A stretch of 64,000 nt of DNA from positions 74,627-138,626 of the forward strand of contig JBKBLG010000008.1 in NCBI GenBank assembly GCA_046296295.1, written 5' to 3'. The DNA is from UBA10646 sp046296295. Its GTDB lineage: Bacteria; Bacteroidota; Bacteroidia; Chitinophagales; Chitinophagaceae. Below are positions 53,820-62,338 of the stretch, one piece after another. The notes below the pieces were generated by a model. The model saw only the letters and a list, made by a program, of their open reading frames with translations. It ran no database searches and was not told the DNA's origin. The position numbers and the translations under genes are program-made. Positions within the stretch are counted from its first letter, which is position 1. The number at the start of each line of letters is the position of its first letter.

Positions 53820-55349
53820 ATGAGTGTAGCATCATTACAAGTATATAATTCGCTGACGCGTAAAAAAGAAGTATTCGAACCTTATAACTACCCCTATGTG
53901 GGCATGTATGTGTGCGGCCCAACAGTAAGTGGCGAAAGCCATTTAGGCCATGCACGCCCTTTTATTACGTTTGACATTGTATATCGGTATTTGATGCATT
54001 TAGGCTATAAAGTTCGCTACGTTCGTAACATTACCGATGCCGGACATTTTGAAGAAGAAGGCCGTGCCGCAGAAGATAAAATCAGTTCTAAAGCGGTGCT
54101 TGAAAAGCTTGAACCTATGGAGTTGGTGCAGAAATACACCAACATGTACCATTGGGCAATGCAGCAGTTCAATAACCTACCGCCTAGCATTGAACCAACA
54201 GCTACAGGACATATTGTAGAACAAATTGAAATGATCAAAAAAATCATTGCCGATGGCTTTGCTTACGAAGTAAATGGCAGTGTTTATTTTGATGTTGCGA
54301 AATACCACGAAGTATTTACTGCACAAGGCTTACCCTATGGTATGCTTAGCGGCCGCAACCTCGATGAGTTGTTAGAAACCACCCGTGAACTCGACGGGCA
54401 AGAAGAAAAACGCAACAAAGCCGACTTTGCACTTTGGAAAAAAGCACCACCAGAACATATCATGCGTTGGGCTAGTCCTTGGGGCGAGGGCTTTCCGGGT
54501 TGGCATATCGAGTGCAGCGCTATGAGTAAAAAATACTTAGGCGAACAATTTGATATACATGGTGGCGGTATGGATTTGCAGTTTCCGCATCACGAGTGTG
54601 AAATTGCCCAAAGCGCTGTATGCAATCATGGCAAGCTCAATGCTCGTTTCTGGCTGCATAACAATATGATTACCATTAACGGCCGCAAAATGGGTAAGAG
54701 CTACAATAACGTAATCAAATTGAGCGAGTTGTTCAGCGGCACGCATCATTTGTTAACGCAAGCTTATCACCCAATGACGGTGCGCTTCTTCATACTTCAA
54801 ACGCATTATAGAAGTACACTCGACTTTAGTAACGAAGCATTACAAGCTGCCGAAAAAGGTATGAAACGCCTGCTCGAAGCATACCAGTATTTAAAAAGTT
54901 GGAGCCTTACGGCAAATGATGCCGCAGCCACCGACCATGCTTTAGATAGTAAAGTGCAGCTACTAGTACAAGGCTTTGCAGAAAGCATGAACGACGATTT
55001 GAACACGGCCAAAGTATTAGCCAATATGTTCGAGTTAGTACCCATTATTAATGGTATTAAAGATGGCCATATTGCAATGCATGCTTTGGCGAGCAGCACC
55101 CTACAGCAATTGCAAGCACAAATGCATTTGTTTGTTGAAACCATTTTTGGTTTGCAACCTGTTAGCAATGCCACCAATAACGATGGTAAGTTAGATGGCG
55201 TATTAGAAATACTAATTGATTTACGTAAGCAAGCAAAAGCCAATAAAGATTACGCTACTAGCGATGCTATCCGCAAATCATTAGAAGCAGTAGGCATACA
55301 GTTGAAGGATGCGAAAGATGGTACCACATCGTACACTATTTCAAACTAA
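53820..55349 (+). CDS. cysS: Cysteinyl-tRNA synthetase
   Basis: Charges tRNA-Cys. 509 residues, class I fold: YVCGPTVSGESHLGHARPF (zinc Cys and HIGH-type motif), WHIECSAMS and FPHHECEIAQ (other zinc ligands), and KMGKSYNNVI (KMSKS). A C-terminal anticodon-binding helical domain follows. A degenerate dispersed motif (54905) encodes LTAN at the domain border. Confidence 0.97.
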   Translation: MSVASLQVYNSLTRKKEVFEPYNYPYVGMYVCGPTVSGESHLGHARPFITFDIVYRYLMHLGYKVRYVRNITDAGHFEEEGRAAEDKISSKAVLEKLEPMELVQKYTNMYHWAMQQFNNLPPSIEPTATGHIVEQIEMIKKIIADGFAYEVNGSVYFDVAKYHEVFTAQGLPYGMLSGRNLDELLETTRELDGQEEKRNKADFALWKKAPPEHIMRWASPWGEGFPGWHIECSAMSKKYLGEQFDIHGGGMDLQFPHHECEIAQSAVCNHGKLNARFWLHNNMITINGRKMGKSYNNVIKLSELFSGTHHLLTQAYHPMTVRFFILQTHYRSTLDFSNEALQAAEKGMKRLLEAYQYLKSWSLTANDAAATDHALDSKVQLLVQGFAESMNDDLNTAKVLANMFELVPIINGIKDGHIAMHALASSTLQQLQAQMHLFVETIFGLQPVSNATNNDGKLDGVLEILIDLRKQAKANKDYATSDAIRKSLEAVGIQLKDAKDGTTSYTISN

Positions 55350-55380
55350 TACGTTTTGCAATCATTAGAACTACTACACC

Positions 55381-56556
55381 ATGCATATTGTTGAAGTAAA
55401 TACATCGGCTACTGCCAAAGCATTTTTAGAGGTGAATGTAATGGTGCACCGAGGCAACCCTTACTACATTCGTCCGCTCGATAATGAAGTGAACGATGTT
55501 TTTGATCCTGCTAAAAACAAGCTCTACAAATATGGTACAGCTAAGCGTTGGTTGCTTAAAAACGATCAAGGTCAATATATTGGTCGTGTAGCAGCTTTCA
55601 CCAATAGCAAATACATCAACAAAGGCACCGATTATCCGGTAGGTGGTGTAGGTTTTTTCGATTGTATTAATGATCAATCAGCGGCTAACTTACTACTAGA
55701 TACTGCTAAAACATGGTTGATAGCCCAAGGCATGGAAGCCATGGATGGCAACATAAACTTTGGCGACCGCGATAAGAATTGGGGTTTAATGGTAGAGGGG
55801 TTCGACCGTGAACCTGTATATGGCATGAGTTATAACCCACCTTATTACCAACAATTGTTTGAAAATTACGGTTTTAAAAATTACTACAATCAGTATTTTT
55901 TTCGCATGGTAGTAAGCGACCCACTACCAAACCGCTTCCCGGAACGCCATGCCAAATTTGCCGCTAAGCCTGAGTATTCAGCTAAACACATATCGCTGAA
56001 AAATCTAAAAAAACATGCACACGATTTTGCAACAGTATACAACGCAGCATGGGCACAACATGGCGAGGGCAAAGAAATTACTCCCGAACAAGTAATGAAA
56101 CTCTTTGGCAAAATGAAACCTATTATGGACGAAACCCTGATATGGTTCGCCTATTACAAAGAAGCCCCTATTGCCATGTTTATTAACATACCTGATGTTA
56201 ACCAATATTTTAAGCATTTCAATGGCAAAATGGGCTTGTTACAAAAGCTGCACTTATTATACATGAAATACACCGGTTCCTGCAAAATTGCTATAGGATT
56301 AGCCTTCGGTGTAGTGCCCAAATTTCAAGCCTTGGGCGTTGATAGTTTCTTAATTCAAGAAGCTTCCTACATTATTCAAGGCAATGGCCGATATACAGAT
56401 TACGAAATGGGTTGGGCTGCCGATTGGAACCCCAAAATGCATAACATTTATAAAAACCTAGGAGGCAAGCAAAGCCGACGCATGGTAACCTATCGTTATA
56501 TTTTTGATGAACAAAAACACCCTTTTGAACGTCATCCAATTATGGAATATAAATAA
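55381..56556 (+). CDS. GNAT-fold protein of the YghO type, unknown substrate
   Basis: 391 residues. MVHRGNPYYIRPLDNEVNDVFDP and YIGRVAAFTNSKYINKG are typical of a conserved Bacteroidetes family that looks like a double N-acetyltransferase fold. The C-terminal half (GLAFGVVPKFQALGVDSFLIQEA) resembles the acetyl-CoA-binding core. It is 31 bases after cysS. No substrate can be proposed. Confidence 0.7.
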   Translation: MHIVEVNTSATAKAFLEVNVMVHRGNPYYIRPLDNEVNDVFDPAKNKLYKYGTAKRWLLKNDQGQYIGRVAAFTNSKYINKGTDYPVGGVGFFDCINDQSAANLLLDTAKTWLIAQGMEAMDGNINFGDRDKNWGLMVEGFDREPVYGMSYNPPYYQQLFENYGFKNYYNQYFFRMVVSDPLPNRFPERHAKFAAKPEYSAKHISLKNLKKHAHDFATVYNAAWAQHGEGKEITPEQVMKLFGKMKPIMDETLIWFAYYKEAPIAMFINIPDVNQYFKHFNGKMGLLQKLHLLYMKYTGSCKIAIGLAFGVVPKFQALGVDSFLIQEASYIIQGNGRYTDYEMGWAADWNPKMHNIYKNLGGKQSRRMVTYRYIFDEQKHPFERHPIMEYK

Positions 56557-56603
56557 GTAAGAAAACATTTACCGTAAGGTAAAATGTACCAATGCGTGCT
56601 GAG

Positions 56604-57539
56604 TTACAGATCATCATCATCATCGGTTCGGTTTGCATATTGCAGTAAGCTTTCTTTACGATATTGCCGTAGTAATACTATTACTAAAAACAAGCCAACA
56701 AGCCCCATCCATAAAGGCATGGTGGTATTAATTTCGGCTTGTAAGGCTGCCTTGCTCAACTTACCTTTGCTACTCAAAAGGTACAGTTGTGTAAGTGCCA
56801 ACGCATTGTTAATAAAGTGGCCAATTATGGGTAACCAAATGTTTTGGCTGTAATAAAAAATATACCCTAACACCATCCCCAACGCCATACGCGGCAAAAA
56901 GGCATACCACGATAAGTGTATCACACTAAACATAAACGAGGTAATGAGTATCGCCAATAGCGGATGTTTTAACCATTGCTGTGTTGCTGTTTGAAAGGCA
57001 CCTCTAAAAAATAATTCTTCTACTACGGCGGGTGCTATGGCAACTACAAACATAGCAATCAAAAAATCTTGCCACGATTGCATGTTAGCCATTATTAAAA
57101 TCTGCCTTGTATAGGTATCTTCTAACGATTGAAACATTTTGGTAAGTGCTTCTCCAACAGGTATAGCTTTATTCACCTCGGCCAGCCAACCGCTTAGCAT
57201 TAAAGCAGCACCCATAATTAAAGCTGTTAAAGCCACCTGCCTTACATTCAAATTACCATTAATGCGTAATTGTTTGAGTGGTTGTTGGTTACGCACCACT
57301 TTCGCATATACCAATGCAGGCACAACAAAAATAACAATGGTAGATAGCACATTCAACCAACGCACTGCAGCGGCATAGGCAGGGTCTAACATGTTAGAAC
57401 GCATGCTCATAATACTTGTACCGGTAAGTATGGGCCAGAGCAATAACATCAATAAACTACCCAATAAAAAGCTAGCTCCCCATGCTGCTACTAAAATCAA
57501 CCACTGTAATGCCGGATGTAATGAATGGCGTTGCTGCAT
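56604..57539 (-). CDS. CPBP family intramembrane metalloprotease-like protein
   Basis: 311 residues with about eight helices. The glutamate-type protease motifs are present: VVEELFFRGAF (Glu-Glu-x3-Arg), SVIHLSWYAFLPRMALG (His) and PIIGHFINNALAL (His/Asn). Relatives process prenylated proteins in eukaryotes and immunity proteins in bacteria. The ATG at 57539 was used; the longer frame runs into the divergent dus promoter. Confidence 0.87.
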   Translation of the reverse strand: MQQRHSLHPALQWLILVAAWGASFLLGSLLMLLLWPILTGTSIMSMRSNMLDPAYAAAVRWLNVLSTIVIFVVPALVYAKVVRNQQPLKQLRINGNLNVRQVALTALIMGAALMLSGWLAEVNKAIPVGEALTKMFQSLEDTYTRQILIMANMQSWQDFLIAMFVVAIAPAVVEELFFRGAFQTATQQWLKHPLLAILITSFMFSVIHLSWYAFLPRMALGMVLGYIFYYSQNIWLPIIGHFINNALALTQLYLLSSKGKLSKAALQAEINTTMPLWMGLVGLFLVIVLLRQYRKESLLQYANRTDDDDDL

Positions 57540-57648
57540 AATACAAACTTGTAACCCTGTAAATTTGCATTTTAATTTGGTTGCGAGGTTAGTTATTTTA
57601 CAGAAGTTCAATAATACCCACCTTGCGGTAAATGTAAGTCTGCACATT

Positions 57649-58689
57649 ATGGTACAAATAGGTCCGGTTCAATTACCAGATTTCCCGTTATTACTTGCTC
57701 CAATGGAAGATGTAAGTGATCCGCCATTTCGTGCAGTTTGCAAAACACATGGTGCCGATCTTATGTTCACCGAGTTTATTAGCAGCGAAGGGCTTATTCG
57801 CAATGCTATTAAAAGCCGCCAAAAACTCGATATTTACGAAAGTGAGCGCCCAATTGGCATACAAATTTTTGGTGGCGATGAAGAAGCCATGGCACTTAGC
57901 GGCAAAATTGTTAGCACCGTTAACCCCGATATTGTTGATATTAATTTTGGATGCCCCGTTAAAAAAGTAGTTACCAAAGGTGCTGGCGCCGGTGTACTGA
58001 AAGATGTCGATTTAATGGTACGCCTGACCAAGGCAGTGGTAGACAGTACTGATAAGCCTGTTACCGTTAAAACACGCCTTGGTTGGGATGATACCTCAAA
58101 AAATATCGAAGAAGTAGCCGAACGCCTGCAAGATGTTGGCATTAAAGCATTAAGCATACACGGCCGTACCCGTTGCCAAATGTATAAAGGCCAAGCCGAT
58201 TGGACGCTCATTGCAAGCGTTAAAAACAACCCCCGCATACACATCCCAATTTTTGGAAATGGCGATATAGATAGCCCACAAAAAGCCAAAGAATATAAAA
58301 ACCGATACGGTGTAGATGGTGTAATGATTGGCCGAGCCGCTATTGGTTACCCATTCATTTTCAACGAAATCAAACACTACCTCACTACCGGCGAAGTACC
58401 TCCGCCCCCTTCGGTACAGCAACGTGTAGCTACCATATTACAGCACCTGCACGAAAGCATCCGTTGGAAGGGCGAAGTAGTGGGCATTTTAGAAATGCGT
58501 AGGCACTATACCAACTACCTAAAAGGCTTTCCGCACATTAAAGAATTTCGCAATCAGTTAGTTAACCTCCGTGAAGTAGCAGCCATAGAAGCATTGTTAC
58601 AAGAGCTAATAGTACGTTACGATGGGTTCATTGCCGAACGTGGCATCCCTCCTTTTGTAGGCAACGCCACCAGCGAATGTGCCTGGTAA
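57649..58689 (+). CDS. dusB: tRNA-dihydrouridine synthase
   Basis: Reduces uridines in the D-loop of tRNA using FMN. 346 residues: LLLAPMEDVSDPPFR (FMN site), MFTEFISSEGL, INFGCPVKKVVTKGAGAG (catalytic Cys), VKTRLGWDD and IHGRTRCQMYKG, then VMIGRAAIGYPFIF. The start at 57649 gives the family N-terminus; an in-frame extension back to 57391 is antisense to the CPBP gene. Closest to DusB. Confidence 0.93.
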   Translation: MVQIGPVQLPDFPLLLAPMEDVSDPPFRAVCKTHGADLMFTEFISSEGLIRNAIKSRQKLDIYESERPIGIQIFGGDEEAMALSGKIVSTVNPDIVDINFGCPVKKVVTKGAGAGVLKDVDLMVRLTKAVVDSTDKPVTVKTRLGWDDTSKNIEEVAERLQDVGIKALSIHGRTRCQMYKGQADWTLIASVKNNPRIHIPIFGNGDIDSPQKAKEYKNRYGVDGVMIGRAAIGYPFIFNEIKHYLTTGEVPPPPSVQQRVATILQHLHESIRWKGEVVGILEMRRHYTNYLKGFPHIKEFRNQLVNLREVAAIEALLQELIVRYDGFIAERGIPPFVGNATSECAW

Positions 58690-58699
58690 TAGAAGCCAA

Positions 58700-58755
58700 C
58701 ATTTACCGTAAGGCACATCTGCACTTCTACTTTCACCATAACCTTACGGTAAATG
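58700..58755. repeat. Inverted pair of the dispersed motif after dus
   Basis: CATTTACCGTAAGG (58700-58713) and CCTTACGGTAAATG (58742-58755), both exact, 28 bases apart, between two convergent genes. The arrangement resembles paired uptake sequences that double as terminators in other bacteria. Confidence 0.9.
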
Positions 58756-58770
58756 TACACACACAAAAAA

Positions 58771-58790
58771 AACCAAGCAAGTGCTTGGTT
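58771..58790. terminator. Short hairpin terminator
   Basis: AACCAAGC and GCTTGGTT around an AAGT loop, with an A-run on the left (a U-tract for the minus-strand transcript). It lies 28 bases past the transglycosylase stop. Confidence 0.8.
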
Positions 58791-58817
58791 GATGGTATAT
58801 TGATTAGCAACGGCGGG

Positions 58818-59927
58818 TTACATTTTGTTAGCAGATGTAGCAATGTTAGGCTGTGCGGCTAGCATTGCCTGAACACTTTCTTGCAATATATCGCTACGTT
58901 TTTGTTGAAAAAGGCTCATTTTATCTTCGGGTAATCTGAGTTGATAAGGCTTGCCTTGTGCCAATAATTGCTCAAAACCCGGATTGTATTGTTGAAATTC
59001 ACTTAGGCTCATACCTAGGGTTTTCGCTATCACCGATGCTTTAAAACGGCCTTTAACTGCAACCACAGCTGTTTGTGCTAACGCTGCATTGGTAAGCATA
59101 GGCTGCTGCAAAATACCTGTAACATTCGCTTTGTGCATGTTGGTTTCGGCTGCAGTCATGGTAGTCCATCCGGCTCCGCCTTCCATCAAATAATGTGTGC
59201 CAATAAATTTCTTAACGTGGTTGCGCGTTTCGTTAGGTAAATAAGCTTGTAGTACCCAAAAATCAGTAGAGCCACTTTTTTTAATGGCAGTTTTCACACG
59301 ATTAGGGCCTGCGTTGTAAGCAGCAATTACCAATAACCAATCACCAAAATCGGCGTATAATGCTTTTAAGAGTTGTGCTGCTGCAGCTGTACTCTTCACA
59401 AAATCTTTGCGTTCATCTACCCTACTATTCACTTTTAATCCCCAACGGCGGGCTTCTTCGGGCATCATTTGCCAAGGGCCAACTGCACCGGCGTAACTTG
59501 TAAGTCCGCTACGCAAATGGCTTTCTATAACACTTAAATATTTCAGTTCTACCGGTAAGTCGTTATCACGAAGTACCCTATCGTATAAATCGAAATATGG
59601 CTTTCCCCATTCTTTCATTTGCTCAAGCATATGTCTGTTTTTTTCAATGTATGCTTGAACAAAAGGTACAGCTTTCGGGTTGAGCTGCGCCAGATAGGGC
59701 TTTGATGGGTCGTAATTGCTCGCATTAAATAAGCTTGGGAATTGCTTATCGGCAGTATAGGTAGTATCAGTTACAGCCATCATTGTTTGGCTCTTTTTAA
59801 CATTTTTCTTAGGATGTTTAAAAGAAACCAAGCTTACAAAAAGCAATACCAATAGTACTACACCCGAAAAAATACGGCTTGCAGCACTTACACAAGTCGT
59901 AATTTTTGTTGTTAATACTCCTTTCAT
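58818..59927 (-). CDS. Lytic transglycosylase with SLT domain (MltD-like)
   Basis: 369 residues. An N-terminal membrane anchor (about 15-37), then the SLT domain: LPVELKYLSVIESHLRSGLTSYAGAVGPWQM (catalytic Glu in the SVIESH segment), DWLLVIAAYNAGPNRV. A C-terminal LysM-like segment (VIAKTLGMSLSEFQQYNPG) would bind glycan. Cleaves peptidoglycan to anhydromuropeptides in the periplasm. Confidence 0.92.
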   Translation of the reverse strand: MKGVLTTKITTCVSAASRIFSGVVLLVLLFVSLVSFKHPKKNVKKSQTMMAVTDTTYTADKQFPSLFNASNYDPSKPYLAQLNPKAVPFVQAYIEKNRHMLEQMKEWGKPYFDLYDRVLRDNDLPVELKYLSVIESHLRSGLTSYAGAVGPWQMMPEEARRWGLKVNSRVDERKDFVKSTAAAAQLLKALYADFGDWLLVIAAYNAGPNRVKTAIKKSGSTDFWVLQAYLPNETRNHVKKFIGTHYLMEGGAGWTTMTAAETNMHKANVTGILQQPMLTNAALAQTAVVAVKGRFKASVIAKTLGMSLSEFQQYNPGFEQLLAQGKPYQLRLPEDKMSLFQQKRSDILQESVQAMLAAQPNIATSANKM

Positions 59928-59996
59928 TTGTTCGTTTTATAGTGCGATTCAATGGAAGGATGCAGTATTTAAACCTCGTAACTCACTGATAATCAA

Positions 59997-61445
59997 TTAG
60001 TTAATACTTAACTCCGGCTTTACCAATCTCGCTAGCTCATGAGCTACTTCGAACATGGTTGCCTCTGCACCTTCGGCCGACAGCACTTGTACACCAAATG
60101 GCATGCCAAACTCATACTGAAAGGCGGGGATAGACATTGCAGGGGATCCTACTAGGTTCGCATGCACTGTAAAAATATCAGCTAAAAACATGGCCGTTGG
60201 GTTGGTACTTTTTTCACCAAACCGCCAAGCAGGGCCGGGCACAGTAGGACTAATAATAGCATCATACGACGCTAATATGTTGCGAGTTTGTTGTTGTAAT
60301 AAGCGACGCACCTGCTGTGCTTTAGAAAAATAGGCATCGTAATAGCCAGCACTTAATACAAAGTTGCCCAACATAATACGGCGCTTCACCTCTTTGCCAA
60401 AACCAGCCGTACGCGATTGTATATATAAATCGTTCAGTTGCGTAACCTCATTTGCTGCAAAGCCAAACTTCACGCCATCGTAACGACTCAAATTACTACT
60501 TGCCTCAGCTGTTGTAAGCACATAATAGGTAGGCACCATTTGCGTAAGCAAAGGAAAATCAACTGCTGTTACAGTATGCCCTGCGGCTTTTAATTGCTGA
60601 AATAATTGCTCAAAAGCAGCTTTTATAGTAGCATCTAACCCTTCATGTGCCAATGCCTCTTTAAAATACGCCAACCGCATAGGGCGGTATGGTGTTGTGT
60701 GTTGTACACCTTGCGGTAAATGGGTTTGCAGGGCAGTACTATCTTTTCCATCGGGGCCTGCTATGGTAGCCAACACTAAAGCCGCATCGTTGATATAATG
60801 TGCAAATACACCAATTTGATCAAAACTGCTAGCATAAGCAATCAATCCATAACGCGATACACGGCCATAACTAGGCTTTACGCCAACAATCCCACAGAAG
60901 TCGGCAGGCTGCCGAACACTGCCTCCTGTATCGCTGCCCAAGCTTATCATACACAAGTTAGCTTGTACCGCTACGGCACTACCTCCGCTACTGCCGCCAG
61001 GAACTCTGGCTTCGTCGGCAGCATTTAATACTTTACCATAAGCAGAGTGTTCATTACTACTACCCATAGCAAATTCGTCGCAGTTCTGACGGCCAATAAT
61101 AATAGCACCTGCTGCAATTAAGCGTTCTACCGCTGTAGCTGAATACAAGCTCTCAAAGCCTTTTAACATATTAGATGCAGCAGTTACCCGATGCCCTTTG
61201 TAACAAATAACATCCTTGATACCAACTACCACACCGTGCAGGGGCAGTAACGGCTTACCATCTGCAATATGTGCATCAAGCATGGCAGCTTGTGCTAAAG
61301 CATCTTGTTCGAATACTTCAATAAATGCGTTTAAATGTGCTTTCTCTTGAATAGCAGCTATAAAATACGAAACGGCCGCTACGCATGTGGTATGGCCGTT
61401 TTGTAATGCAATATGATAGTCTTTGATAGAAGTGATACTTCGCAA
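59997..61445 (-). CDS. gatA: Aspartyl/glutamyl-tRNA amidotransferase subunit A
   Basis: Amidase subunit of GatCAB, which makes Gln-tRNA and/or Asn-tRNA from mischarged precursors. 482 residues with the amidase signature: GIKDVICYKGH (Lys), GSSNEHSAYGKV, PGGSSGGSAVAVQANLCMI, and SDTGGSVRQPADFCG (nucleophile Ser region). It starts at TTG (61443-61445), with no better ATG in the conserved leader. It is 29 bases after tatA. Confidence 0.95.
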   Translation of the reverse strand: MRSITSIKDYHIALQNGHTTCVAAVSYFIAAIQEKAHLNAFIEVFEQDALAQAAMLDAHIADGKPLLPLHGVVVGIKDVICYKGHRVTAASNMLKGFESLYSATAVERLIAAGAIIIGRQNCDEFAMGSSNEHSAYGKVLNAADEARVPGGSSGGSAVAVQANLCMISLGSDTGGSVRQPADFCGIVGVKPSYGRVSRYGLIAYASSFDQIGVFAHYINDAALVLATIAGPDGKDSTALQTHLPQGVQHTTPYRPMRLAYFKEALAHEGLDATIKAAFEQLFQQLKAAGHTVTAVDFPLLTQMVPTYYVLTTAEASSNLSRYDGVKFGFAANEVTQLNDLYIQSRTAGFGKEVKRRIMLGNFVLSAGYYDAYFSKAQQVRRLLQQQTRNILASYDAIISPTVPGPAWRFGEKSTNPTAMFLADIFTVHANLVGSPAMSIPAFQYEFGMPFGVQVLSAEGAEATMFEVAHELARLVKPELSIN

Positions 61446-61474
61446 AGGCCGAACTTTTAAAAGTTGAAAAAGAA

Positions 61475-61678
61475 TTAATTAGAGGCTGTAGTGCCTGAAG
61501 AACGATCTTTCTCGTTCATACCATCCTCAATTTCACGCTTAACATTGTTTTTAGCATCGTTAAACTCACGAATACCGCGGCCCAAGCCACGCATAAATTC
61601 AGGAATTTTGCGACCACCAAATAAAATTAATACAGCGAGGATGATAAGCACCCACTCCATACCGCCTGGCATACTCAT
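61475..61678 (-). CDS. tatA: Sec-independent protein translocase subunit TatA/E
   Basis: 67 residues: one N-terminal helix (WVLIILAVLILFGGRKIPEF, with the Phe-Gly hinge) and an amphipathic helix (MRGLGRGIREFNDAKNNVKRE), then a charged tail. Forms the pore for folded proteins carrying twin-arginine signals, such as the superoxide dismutase at 9.7 kb. Confidence 0.95.
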   Translation of the reverse strand: MSMPGGMEWVLIILAVLILFGGRKIPEFMRGLGRGIREFNDAKNNVKREIEDGMNEKDRSSGTTASN

Positions 61679-61745
61679 AAAAAACGATTTTAAGTGTAAA
61701 GGTAACAGTTCAATAATGAACGTATTGCATTAGGCTATAAAAAAA

Positions 61746-61768
61746 GGCGGAAGTTTAACACCTCCGCC
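61746..61768. terminator. rplS terminator
   Basis: GGCGGA and TCCGCC around a loop, with an A-run on the left that becomes a U-tract for the minus-strand transcript, 23 bases past the rplS stop. Confidence 0.8.
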
Positions 61769-61790
61769 AATATTATGATGCGAGTTGCAA

Positions 61791-62141
61791 TTACATACGC
61801 TTTTCCTTAATACGGGCACTCTTACCACTACGCTCACGTAAGTAGAACAATTTGGCACGGCGCACCTTACCTACTTTGTTCAATACAATACTTTCAACGT
61901 TTGGTGAGTAGAAAGGAAAAATACGCTCTACGCCTACGTTGTCTGAAATTTTACGTACTGTAAAAGTAGCAGTAGCGCCAGTTCCCTGAATCTTCAAAAC
62001 ATCGCCACGGAAGCTTTGAATACGCTCTTTACCACCTTCTACAATCTTATAATTAACAGTGATGTTATCACCTGCTTTGAATTTTGGAAATTCTTTCTTA
62101 GCAGTAAGCTGCTCGTGTACAAATTGAACCGCTGCGTTCAT
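61791..62141 (-). CDS. rplS: 50S ribosomal protein L19
   Basis: 116 residues at the 30S-50S interface. Diagnostic: FKAGDNITVNYKIVEGGKERIQSFRGDVLK, FTVRKISDNVGVERIFPFYSPNVESI and VGKVRRAKLFYLRER. It stands alone, away from rpsP and rimM. Confidence 0.97.
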   Translation of the reverse strand: MNAAVQFVHEQLTAKKEFPKFKAGDNITVNYKIVEGGKERIQSFRGDVLKIQGTGATATFTVRKISDNVGVERIFPFYSPNVESIVLNKVGKVRRAKLFYLRERSGKSARIKEKRM

Positions 62142-62162
62142 GACTCAAAATTTTTCGGACGG

Positions 62163-62193
62163 CAAAAGTAGGGATAAACTTCATTTCAACAAA
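62163..62193 (-). promoter_or_regulatory. rplS promoter
   Basis: On the minus strand: TTTG at 62193-62190, a 19-base spacer, and TACTTTTG (exact TAnnTTTG) at 62170-62163, 21 bases before the rplS ATG. The best-formed promoter pair in the window after the one at 16694. Confidence 0.6.
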
Positions 62194-62338
62194 AAATTAT
62201 TCAGATTCCCTCAAAATTTGGGGAAAGTTGCTGTAACTGTTGAAGTGAGTGACACAACGAAGTTGCCACCTGCAACCAAGCCCACAAAAAAACAAATATC
62301 TCTACACACTTGCTTATGTTTGAGCAAACCAAGTTGCT

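Noticed and set aside
57391..57648. N-terminal extension of the dus reading frame
   Set aside because: It is antisense to the CPBP gene start and the dus family begins at the ATG at 57649.
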